Assembly: GCA_963971305.1 (NCBI GenBank)
Contig: OZ020306.1
Location: forward strand, 52,674,686-52,738,685
Origin: Arcuatula senhousia
Taxonomy: Eukaryota; Mollusca; Bivalvia; Mytilida; Mytilidae
DNA length: 64,000 nt
Direction of reading: 5' to 3'
The translations under genes and the position numbers were made by a program. Below, one piece after another: positions 37,501 through 45,662 of the stretch. The stretch's first letter is position 1, and each line of letters starts with the position of its first letter. The notes below the pieces were generated by a model, which saw only the letters and a program-made list of their open reading frames with translations, did not search any database and was not told the DNA's origin.

Positions 37501-39994
37501 TATGCTCTTATATATTTTCGAGTACTGGAATGTGTGTTGGAAAGACACAGTTTTCATATTTCCAAAATTTGACAACGTTTGGCTATTTCTTTAAAAATTG
37601 ATAAATTTAACTGTTTGGTCATTGTTGTAATATTTTTTGGCTTCTGATTTTGTTTTATCAAATCTAGTATTCTACCGGTTTTCCAAGGTTTTTACTCCTA
37701 GCGTGTCTGATGAAGGTTAATCCAGAAAAGCGCTTCACACGCAGTAAAATTTTGCATTGTACATTTATCAAAATCATTTCAATATGTGGATCGTGTCTTT
37801 CTGGCACATATTCCATATTCTTTCGTATTTAATATTATTTCAGAGTTTGGCTTTAGTGCCGTGTGGAGGTCGTAGAAAGCTTCCCCGTGCTTCAGTTGTA
37901 TGCTCTTATATATTTTCGAGTACTGGAATGTGTGTTGGAAAGACACAGTTTTCATATTTCCAAAATTTGACAACGTTTGGCTATTTCTTTAAAAATTGAT
38001 AAATTTAACTGTTTGGTCATTGTTGTAATATTTTTTGGCTTCTGATTTTGTTTTATCAAATCTAATATTCTACCGGTTTTCCAAGGTTTTTACTCCTAGC
38101 GTGTCTGATGAAGGTTAATCCAGAAAAGCGCTTCACACGCAGTAAAATTTTGCATTGTACATTTATCAAAATCATTTCAATATGTGGATCGTGTCTTTCT
38201 GGCACATATTCCATATTCTTTCGTATTTAATATTATTTCAGAGTTTGGCTTTAGTGCCGTGTGGAGGTCGTAGAAAGCTTCCCCGTGCTTCAGTTGTATG
38301 CTCTTATATATTTTCGAGTACTGGAATGTGTGTTGGAAAGACACAGTTTTCATATTTCCAAAATTTGACAACGTTTGGCTATTTCTTTAAAAAAATTGAT
38401 AAATTTAACTGTTTGGTCATTGTTGTAATATTTTTTGGCTTCTGATTTTATTTTATCAAATCTAATATTCTACCGGTTTTCCAAGGTTTTTACTCCTAGC
38501 GTGTCTGATGAAGGTTAATCCAGAAAAGCGCTTCACACGCAGTAAAATTTTGCATTGTACATTTATCAAAATCATTTCAATATGTGGATCGTGTCTTTCT
38601 GGCACATATTCCATATTCTTTCGTATTTAATATTATTTCAGAGTTTGGCTTTAGTGCCGTGTGGAGGTCGTAGAAAGCTTCCCCGTGCTTCAGTTGTATG
38701 CTCTTATATATTTTCGAGTACTGGAATGTGTGTTGGAAAGACACAGTTTTCATATTTCCAAAATTTGACAACGTTTGGCTATTTCTTTAAAAATTGATAA
38801 ATTTAACTGTTTGGTCATTGTTGTAATATTTTTTGGCTTCTGATTTTGTTTTATCAAATCTAATATTCTACCGGTTTTCCAAGGTTTTTACTCCTAGCGT
38901 GTCTGATGAAGGTTAATCCAGAAAAGCGCTTCACACGCAGTAAAATTTTGCATTGTACATTTATCAAAATCATTTCAATATGTGGATCGTGTCTTTCTGG
39001 CACATATTCCATATTCTTTCGTATTTAATATTATTTCAGAGTTTGGCTTTAGTGCCGTGTGGAGGTCGTAGAAAGCTTCCCCGTGCTTCAGTTGTATGCT
39101 CTTATATATTTTCGAGTACTGGAATGTGTGTTGGAAAGACACAGTTTTCATATTTCCAAAATTTGACAACGTTTGGCTATTTCTTTAAAAATTGATAAAT
39201 TTAACTGTTTGGTCATTGTTGTAATATTTTTTGGCTTCTGATTTTGTTTTATCAAATCTAATATTCTACCGGTTTTCCAAGGTTTTTACTCCTAGCGTGT
39301 CTGATGAAGGTTAATCCAGAAAAGCGCTTCACACGCAGTAAAATTTTGCATTGTACATTTATCAAAATCATTTCAATATGTGGATCGTGTCTTTCTGGCA
39401 CATATTCCATATTCTTTCGTATTTAATATTATTTCAGAGTTTGGCTTTAGTGCCGTGTGGAGGTCGTAGAAAGCTTCCCCGTGCTTCAGTTGTATGCTCT
39501 TATATATTTTCGAGTACTGGAGTGTGTGTTGGAAAGACACAGTTTTCATATTTCCAAAATTTGACAACGTTTGGCTATTTCTTTAAAAATTGATAAATTT
39601 AACTGTTTGGTCATTGTTGTAATATTTTTTGGCTTCTGATTTTGTTTTATCAAATCTAATGTTCTACCGGTTTTCCAAGGTTTTTACTCCTAGCGTGTCT
39701 GATGAAGGTTAATCCAGAAAAGCGCTTCACACGCAGTAAAATTTTGCATTGTACATTTATCAAAATCATTTCAATATGTGGATCGTGTCTTTCTGGCACA
39801 TATTCCATATTCTTTCGTATTTAATATGTTTCTTTTTGCTTTGTTTACAGATTGTTTCTTACCAGTCCCAGAGGTCTGATGACACGTGTTTCATACCAAT
39901 AGACGCCAATTACACGACGAGAAAGTGTCTATACCAACATGCAATCTGTATGAGTGTACGAGGGCGATGCCAATGGATATACAATGGGTGTTAA
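25393..39994 (+). CDS. TIMP: TIMP-like metalloproteinase inhibitor (5 exons, 191 aa)
   Basis: The exons are 25393-25513, 31390-31460, 32005-32110, 33074-33207 and 39851-39994. All junctions are GT-AG and in phase (1, 0, 1, 0), totalling 191 codons plus TAA. TIMPs are secreted proteins whose N-terminal Cys chelates the zinc of matrix metalloproteinases. A hydrophobic signal peptide (residues 1-19) precedes a mature CEC start, as the family requires, then H..Q and a third Cys. The mature form has 12 Cys, the canonical number, and TIMP-like C-terminal words (NCSCK, DDTCF, AIC, GRCQW). Two differences from vertebrate TIMPs: about four extra residues between Cys3 and the third Cys, and the usual close C..C pair after C-x-C is absent, with two other C-terminal cysteines present. 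AATAAA lies at 40006-40011. Intron 4 is unusual (see its features). Confidence 0.88.
25514..28888. other. TIMP intron 1, 5' part: repeats
   Basis: No exon was recognised. About 27500-27940 is a dispersed repeat rich in GCGGGAGA. About 28060-28770 holds two to three direct copies built on CATATGTCCCAGTAGTAGCT and GAGCACCTC.ATATCTC.AG, then one inverted copy, ending in the common GCAGGCGAGACAAAAA word. Confidence 0.5.
28889..31172. mobile_element. Long-terminal-inverted-repeat (foldback) element, 2.3 kb
   Basis: About 28889-29335 is mirrored by about 30920-31172. Left TAATTGGTAAGTGCGCAGCA pairs with right TGCTGTGCACTTACCAATTA. Further in, left CATCAACAAGCATGGATGTT pairs with right AACATCCATGCTTGTTGATG. 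No transposase frame is present, so it is non-autonomous. It is inserted in TIMP intron 1. Confidence 0.8.
29815..30145 (-). mobile_element. tRNA-derived SINE
   Basis: On the minus strand the head (30145 down to about 30078) reads GGTGTAGTGGTTAACCCG (A-box-like) and GTGGTTCGATCCTCG (B box GTTCGATCC) at tRNA spacing. A body of about 260 bp follows. It is nested inside the foldback element. Confidence 0.7.
31390..31460 (+). CDS. TIMP: TIMP-like exon 2
   Basis: The acceptor is TATATAAAG. It encodes FIGKVIDAVPGQYTTVIVSK, a beta-strand segment like the family's VIRAKV region. The donor is AAG|GTAAAC (phase 0). Confidence 0.82.
31715..31800 (-). repeat. Penelope-like element 5' hammerhead-region remnant
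   Basis: Minus-strand CGCTTCTGATGACTATTGAT and the flank TTTTCAATATTTTGGTTGAA resemble the flank of the hammerhead motif at 19443-19488. The GAAA half of the ribozyme is not present, so only a fragment remains. Confidence 0.4.
32005..32110 (+). CDS. TIMP: TIMP-like exon 3
   Basis: The acceptor is TCTCTTTTTAG, phase 0. There are 35 codons including TSCFPDF and HYLFT. The donor is ACG G|GTATGA (phase 1). Confidence 0.82.
32111..33073. other. TIMP intron 3
   Basis: AT-rich. About 32700-32960 resembles a dispersed repeat (CATATTCCAAGGTTCACATT, CTCAAGGAGAACACCCAACA). No additional exon fits the phase. Confidence 0.4.
33074..33207 (+). CDS. TIMP: TIMP-like exon 4
   Basis: The acceptor is CTTTTATATAG. 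It encodes VGACDVYRNLTLLTKEEKK and ends NNCSCK, the family's C-x-C linker between subdomains. The donor is AAG|GTAAAT (phase 0). Confidence 0.85.
33394..33880 (+). repeat. Reiterated TIMP exon 5 head and acceptor, 9 copies
   Basis: Copies start at about 33394, 33450, 33507, 33563, 33623, 33679, 33739, 33791 and 33846 (spacing 52-60). Each has a T-rich tract, usually an AG, then a variant of ATTGTTTCTTACCAGTCC and TCTGACGACAAGTG. These match the polypyrimidine tract, acceptor and first ~42 coding bases of exon 5. Copies 2, 5, 6, 7 and 8 keep a CAG acceptor. Confidence 0.9.
34030..34103 (+). repeat. tRNA-like sequence (SINE head or pseudogene)
   Basis: It has an A-box-like TAGCCTAATGG and a B-box-like GGATTCGAATCC about 43 bases apart. 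Acceptor and T-stem pairing are imperfect, so it is not called a functional tRNA. Confidence 0.45.
34184..34262 (+). repeat. Second tRNA-like sequence
   Basis: The A box TAGCCAAATGG and B box GTTCAAATC are spaced as in tRNAs. It lies 80 bases after the first, in the same orientation. Stem pairing is poor. Confidence 0.45.
34488..34710 (+). repeat. Reiterated TIMP exon 5 head, second cluster
   Basis: Copies start near 34488, 34548, 34634 and 34688, and a partial one near 34600. The copies at 34548 and 34634 keep a CAG acceptor. The last one is interrupted after 34710 by the 398-bp array. The family resumes at 39828, directly before real exon 5. Confidence 0.88.
34711..39827 (+). mobile_element. 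Retrozyme-like tandem array, 398-bp unit, ~12.9 copies
   Basis: Near-identical units of 396-400 bp run head to tail, and each carries a hammerhead ribozyme signature. The first and last units are partial: together they lack about 57 bases around TTTCAGAGTTTGGC. Differences are few single-base changes and 2-4 base indels (for example near 35651, 36058, 37667, 38390, 39661). Each unit contains open frames of 64-80 codons on both strands, but these only reflect the repeat. Animal retrozymes are known as non-coding tandem repeats with type I hammerheads that give circular RNAs and are thought to be moved by Penelope-like machinery. The assignment here rests on unit structure. It is inserted within the exon-5-head minisatellite of TIMP intron 4. 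Confidence 0.85.
35315..35356 (+). ncRNA. Type I hammerhead ribozyme signature (consensus copy)
   Basis: The order is GCGTGT (stem I), CTGATGA (core), AGGTTAATCCA (stem II, GG/CC), GAA (core), AAGCGCTT (stem III: AA/TT closing a GCGC loop, a perfect palindrome), C (cleavage base), ACACGC (stem I, perfect complement). Copies start at 34916 (one stem I mismatch), 35315, 35711, 36109, 36507, 36905, 37303, 37701, 38099, 38499, 38897, 39295 and 39693. Caveats: the stem II base pair next to the core is A/A instead of the usual G/C, and stem III is only two base pairs. The palindromic stem III fits dimeric cleavage in tandem transcripts. Confidence 0.75.
39851..39994 (+). CDS. TIMP: TIMP-like exon 5 (terminal)
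   Basis: The acceptor is TTTGTTTACAG. It encodes IVSYQSQRSDDTCF, AICMSV and GRCQWIYNGC and then TAA. Its first ~42 bases and its acceptor are reiterated many times in the preceding intron. Confidence 0.88.
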   Translation: MVSYQSQRSDDTCFIPIDANYTTRKCLYQHAICMSVRGRCQWIYNGC

Positions 39995-40011
39995 AACTAC
40001 CATGTAATAAA

Positions 40012-41397
40012 AGAAAACATTCGTGTTGATAGAAAAAATATTTCATTTTATTTGTGAATGGTATGATTTAGAGTTTTTAATATATATATATATTATTTTG
40101 GGTTAAAAGACGCCGAGTCTTCAATTTAATTTTTCATTTCAACAAAAAATTCTAATGGACGTGGGACAAAATTAAAGGTTTCAATTCTCTAAGGAGCACT
40201 GGTCATGTAATGGAAACGTCATCGTAATTTTCCTCAATTCTCTCGATATTTAGCTGGCGTCTGATTCTGATTTCGCTTTTCTTCAAAGTCGTTTGTCAGT
40301 TTATAAGTCACTGCATCGAAGTGCAGGACTCCCTTTTAGTCCACTTCTGCTTTTTGGTTAATAAAGATGAGGTATTACAGCTTCAGGCAAAAAAAGGAGT
40401 TGGCTGTACTGATAGTTATATTGCTTTATATTAAAGTAACTCTCACAAATCCTTGCGGAACAAATAGCCCCTCCGTACATAATTTAATAGAAGTCTACCT
40501 ACATATGAGCAATAGTGTTAAGTTCAGGACTGTTAAAAATAATTGAAACCATTGAAAGATTTGATAAGCTTTTATTAGTAGGGCTATACTAAATGACCTT
40601 ATTTTATATGCAGAAGACAAATAATGTGAATGCGGCAACGAATTCCATTAATTTCAATGTATTTTTTTCAAAGGTGCACTATTTGAGCCTAAACACAGTC
40701 GTCTTTGGGTTTTCTAGTGTTCCAAATCTTTTTAAAATATTGAAAAGACACTCTCTGTTGATAACATTTCTGCTGTTATCTTGTCTAGCTCAGGAGCTTT
40801 TCCATTTATATTTCATTCAAAGTATTGTCAGTTTCATGATAAAAAAAATAGATTATTATATGACAAAAAATTGTCTTCATTTCCATTGGCCCATCATGAA
40901 AAGTATAATGCAAAGAGTATGGTAACCTGATAAAAAGTTTTGACTTTTGAGCCACTAAAATAGAATATGTGTCACTTTTCAGTCGTTAAAAATATCTTTA
41001 CTGTGAGGTCTTTGGGTGAACTTGCGACCTCAATTCATCAAGATGAGTCTTTCAAGGTAAAATTGTTTCAGAATCATGCATATGGTTTTTTATATGATTT
41101 GATTCCGTCGAAGACTTAAATCAAGTTTCCACTTACAGACATTTCATCATATTCGAACATCAACATACAAATACGGATTCTAGAAAAAAATTTTTTTAAA
41201 GATTTTTTCAGTACTATTAGGCAGCAACCATTTGAAATTCTGGGGGGGGGTATGGATTTTAGCCCCTCGACAATTTATTTTTTTCAAAAATTTTCGAAGA
41301 CGAGAATTTTTTTTGAATGACACCGAAAACAATTTTTCAAACAATATTCGCAATTTTGTTTACGCTGTGTAGCCCAGGCTCACCAAAACAATTTGTT
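40012..41397. other. Intergenic after TIMP
   Basis: AT-rich with an ATATATATAT run near 40082. No gene is seen apart from a LINE remnant (listed separately). Confidence 0.4.
40690..40810 (-). mobile_element. LINE reverse transcriptase remnant
   Basis: The minus strand encodes GKAPELDKITAEML with a stop soon after. This is the conserved GKAPG.D.I..EML start of the LINE fingers/palm region. A related copy on the same strand is at 42425-42560. Confidence 0.55.
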
Positions 41398-42080
41398 AGA
41401 ACGATTTGTTCATTCGTTTGTACGATTTATGAACCCGTTAGAACGGTTTATTAAATCATCGATCTGTACGATTTTTTTAACTGTTTGTACGATTTATTAA
41501 TCCGTTAGAACGGTTTATTAATTCGTTTGTACGATTTATTAATCCGTTAGAACGGTTTATTAGATTGTTTGGACGATTTATTAATCCGTTAGAACGGTTT
41601 AATATTAAATCGTTTGAACGGTTTATTAGATTGTTTGTACGATTTATTAATCCGTAAGTCTAAGAACGGTTTAATATTAAAATCGTTTGAACGGTTTAAT
41701 ATTAAATCGTTTGAACGGTTAATAAATTCGTTTGTACGATTTAATATACCATTCTAACGGATTAATTAATCGTACAAACGAATTAATAAACTGTTTAAAC
41801 GATTTAATTAACCGTTATAACGGATTTCTAAATCGTACAAACGAATTTATAAACCTTTTAAACGACTTAATATTAAACCGTTCTAATGGTTTATTAAATC
41901 GTTTAAACGAATTAATAACCGTTCAAACGATTTAATATTAAACCGTTCTAATGGATTAATAAATCGTACAAACGGATTATTAAATCGCACAAACGAATTA
42001 ATAAATCGTACAAACGATTTACTAAATCGTGCAAACGATTTAGTAAATAGTACAAACAGATTAATAAACCATACAAACGA
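41398..42080. repeat. Self-complementary minisatellite
   Basis: The left half (to about 41745) repeats GTTTGTACGATTTATTAATC and CGTTAGAACGGTTTATTA. The right half repeats the reverse complements (GATTAATAAATCGTACAAAC, TAAACCGTTCTAACGG variants). The halves can fold into a long imperfect hairpin. Repetitive NGLINRTNEL-type open frames are by-products. Confidence 0.85.
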
Positions 42081-42424
42081 AATTAAAAAAAAAATGTTGT
42101 TGTTTGGCACGAATAAGCCGTCGTACTGACCGCACACCAATATTAGATGAGGATTTTTTTTTGTTCCTGATAAAAATTTACAAAAAAATAAGATGCACTT
42201 TCTCTAATAGCATGTTCTAAAATGTTATATAAAAACAAAGCTCTGTTCTGTTGTTCCTCTATCAGATCTAAATCTGTCTATTTTTTAGCTTCTTGTCAAC
42301 TGCTTTTGATTATTATTTTGCCCAATATCTATGCTACTGTGTGCATGGCATAAACATGATGCCTCTCCATCTCGTCAAACCATCTTCTCTGTCAGATTGC
42401 CCTTTGTGCCACCCCTTTCTGTCT

Positions 42425-42910
42425 GTAGGTTTTGGTTTTTCTGGTGTACCAAATCTTTTAAAAAAAGAATGAATAAAACTTTCACTACTGTTTTGATGTC
42501 AGCTGATAACATTTTTGCTGCTATATTGTCTAGTTCTGATGCTTTAACTGTTCCTTTCTTTTAATCTCAATTTCCTGTTTTGATAGAGTTCCTTGCTGCT
42601 GAGTTAGGTTGGTCATCATTAAAGACTGGTGGTTGTAATGAATCTGGTCCAATTAAATCTTTGCTGAAATGTTATTTTCACTTTGTTATTTTTTCCCTTT
42701 CATTGGTTAGGAACTTTTTTGTTTTGTCTCTTACTTAATCTATGTTTTTTTGTTTTCATGACAAGGAAGTATGATGATGCCATATACCTCTTTCATATAT
42801 CCATTATTAGCTGATTTCTGTGCTTCGTTTTCATCAACCCATCTTCTTTTCGTCCCTCATGCTCCTTTGAAATCGAAATCTTTTTTCTGTCGTCTCTCCT
42901 GATGACCGAA
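42425..42910 (-). mobile_element. Degraded LINE, linker and RT start
   Basis: Read on the minus strand: a stretch with TKRRWVDENEAQKSANNGYM, several frame breaks, then ASELDNIAAKMLSADI of the reverse transcriptase. The class is probably RTE-like; it is inactive. Confidence 0.55.
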
Positions 42911-43680
42911 GCCGTTAAGACTCTGTTGTATCATTTTTTTTAGTCCTCCTTTTTCAACACCTGTACAGCTATTAATTCAGTTATAAAGCTAAGGTTTATC
43001 AGGACAGTTCGATTTTTTTAAAGACAATCTTAGTATATGTACAGCTCAAACGGCATAAAGTATAGCAGGACCTAGATAAGGACACACCTTATTACATTGA
43101 CACATTTATTAAGTTGAAGATAGCAGGGTTTTTGGCAGTATGGTACTTTGGGTTCAAAATGTATTTTGAATAGAAACAAACTATCCCAATTGTTCCCCTC
43201 TATTGACATGTTGGTGAACGCCTTTTAAATGTCAGTTTTGAAGCCACCTGCAAGGGTGTTAGTGATATCAACCTAAAATCGACAGTGCACAAAAACGAAA
43301 AAAGAACAACATAAAAATAACAAAAATAATCATGAAAATATTGATAAAAATTAATAGGAAATTAATATATCTATGTCCTGCTACGGTTTATTTTTGAATT
43401 TTATATGCAGTCTTTGCTGTATATTTACTGAAAAATCGACCTAAAATTAAGCCATTTTGAGGTAAATGTATACAAAAACCTTAAACTTGTGACCAAGCTG
43501 GTGAACAAATCGTGCAAAAGCCATGCAGTTTGCAATGCTAAACTATTCCGAAAGCAATAGTCCGACAGGTCAAAAATTGCTTATGACATACTGTCTGTCA
43601 CACTAACCCCCTTGGTAAATTTCAAATCATTGTTACGGAAAATTTTGTTCTGACGGACAAACTTACTGATGGACGGACAT
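42911..43680. other. No feature recognised
   Basis: AT-rich. Its end (about 43560-43680) is a dispersed repeat with a GACGGACAAACTTACTGATG tail. Confidence 0.35.
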
Positions 43681-43684
43681 GAGA

Positions 43685-44645
43685 AATAAAAAGCTTCGCC
43701 GAGCGCAGCATGATACGACCGCAACACGTTGAACCCTGTAACTTTTAGGCCCAATATGGATAGTCAAGTGCTCTGGACACATGCAGCCCATGGTGGACTG
43801 ACAAAGGTTTTTGACACATGCCTTCTTTGGTGGACTTTCCACCCACATTTTACAAGGAATTCATTAGATGTTAACTATTCTAAAAGCAAATGGAACAAGG
43901 GATTGCACTTAGTCGTGCTAAGGATACCCCCGCTCGACCACTCAGAAAACAGGAAGTAGATGTGCGACTGACCTGGAAAGAGGAGGCACGATACAATTCA
44001 TCATGCTAAAGCTGTATACCAAATTTTAAATAAATCCCCTCAGTAGAAGCAGAAAAATCTGTTACGAAAAATTGTCTATTTTGTACCTTTAAATAAGACT
44101 GTCGGCTCAGAAAACAGGAAGTGGATGCGCAACTGACCTGGAATGGGGAGGCATGATACAACTCTTTATGATAAAGCTGTATACCAAATTTGAAATCAAT
44201 CTCTCAGTAGAAGCAGAGAAATCTGTTACGAAAAATTGTCTATTTTTTGTACCCTTAAAAAAGATTAAGTCGGCTCAGAAAACAGGAAGTGGATGCGCGA
44301 CTGACCTGGAATGGGGGGGGGGGGCACGATACAACTCATCATGACAAAGCTGTATACCAAATTTGAAATCAATCCCTTCAGTAGAAGCTGAGAAATATGT
44401 TACGAAAAATTGTCTATTGTTAACCCTTTAAAAAGACTAAGTCGGCTCAAAAAACAGGAAGCGGATGTGCGACTGGCCTGGAATGGGGAAGCACGATACA
44501 ACTCATCATTTTAAAGCAGTATACCAAATTTGGAATCAATCCCTTCAGTAGAAGCTGAGAAATCTGTTACGAAAGTTTGTTACGGACGGACAGACGGACG
44601 GACAAGGTGATTGCAATATAGCCCCTCTCTTACGAGTGGGGGTAT
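43685..44645. repeat. Tandem repeat, about 165-170-bp unit, 4 copies
   Basis: It begins with AGCTTCGCCGAGCGCAGCAT, also seen near 4943. AACAGGAAGT.GATG..CGACT recurs at about 43950, 44112, 44281 and 44454, with CTGTATACCAAATTT in each. It ends in GGACGGACAGACGGACGGAC. Confidence 0.75.
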
Positions 44646-44716
44646 AAAAAAATATACTTGCAATATCATATTTATAACATTTCAATATCCCTGCTCAATT
44701 TTATATTAAGAAATAG

Positions 44717-45487
44717 TGTAATACTATAGAGGCACGCATTGACATTGGCCAATGATATTGTAATAGAAATCTAAGAAGTAAACTTAATTAATTAATAACT
44801 TACCAGATTAATTCGAATATTTATCAAGGTATATTATTGATACGCTTAACTGACCACGATAGATAATGATTACATCATGTACATGTTGTTAAGCTTGACA
44901 TTTCAATTGTATATAAAACTTGTAGTATTTGACATTTAAGAATTGTGATCATGGTACGTAAATGTGCGAATCTTGAAATAGTTTATGTATGTTCCCATGA
45001 ACAGGTGTCAGGTGTTTCTACGTTGTTTATAATATGTACTCTGAGATTGACAATCATGTAAACAACTATAACTGTATTTGGATTATGATAGACATTTGAT
45101 TGATGTAACAATGCATGTAAATTCCGTATTTGTATTTTGAATTCAATTTGATTGACAGCTCAATTCTAAAACTGTTATTGTTTAAACGTTTTTGGATATT
45201 GTTAAATTCCTTCTGCGCCTGGCATCTCAGAGTAGGTAATTCCATGGTCAGAACCGGCTTACACCAGTTCTGCCCATGGACTATAAATGCAGAGCGGGAT
45301 TGTCGCTCTGCAGATTGGTGATTTGGTGGAACAAGATTCGCTATTACAGTAAGTCATTTTATTATGTATTTTAATTTCATGTAAATTGTAACTTTGAAAT
45401 TATGCTTTGGAGAATAAATTATTTCACTGACAATTTTGGGTCTAATTCTTGTATTGAACTGAAACAATAGATGCCTATAGTGTCACA
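44717..45487 (+). repeat. 5' LTR
   Basis: TATAAA at 45282-45287, AATAAA at 45413-45418 and GTAAGT at 45349-45354 mark a likely promoter, polyA signal and splice donor. Upstream of TATA is a 40-base imperfect inverted repeat (TCCATGG...CCATGGA, 45241-45280). A 9-bp perfect stem (TGCAGAGCG/CGCTCTGCA) lies at 45288-45312. Confidence 0.95.
45349..45354 (+). promoter_or_regulatory. Candidate splice donor in the LTR leader
   Basis: ACA|GTAAGT is a perfect donor consensus about 40 bases after the predicted start site. It is a plausible donor for the acceptors at 51033, 51573 and 52269. Confidence 0.45.
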
Positions 45488-45505
45488 TATAGTAGTAATC
45501 TATTT

Positions 45506-45523
45506 TGGTGCCGTGACCAGGAT
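45506..45523 (+). promoter_or_regulatory. Primer-binding site
   Basis: TGGTGCCGTGACCAGGAT starts 18 bases after the LTR. It begins with TGG, complementary to a tRNA CCA end. The primer tRNA is not identified. Confidence 0.7.
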
Positions 45524-45662
45524 CGAGAAGTTAGACTTTTTCAGTTCAACGACTTAAGAATCCAGACCCTTGACAAAGACAACGACTGAAACAAAACAGA
45601 CGACAGACATCTTACAACCAGAAGCCAGACCTTTCCACCAAGAGCGACATTTCAACGACAAG

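Noticed and set aside
34711..39827. CRISPR-like or protein-coding interpretation of the 398-bp array (80- and 64-codon open frames repeat in every unit)
   Set aside because: There are no spacers, the units are identical end to end, and frames on both strands repeat only because the DNA repeats. The hammerhead core explains the conserved part.
41732..42140. Repetitive NGLINRTNEL / FVRFINPFVRF proteins
   Set aside because: Both are translations of the self-complementary minisatellite on opposite strands.
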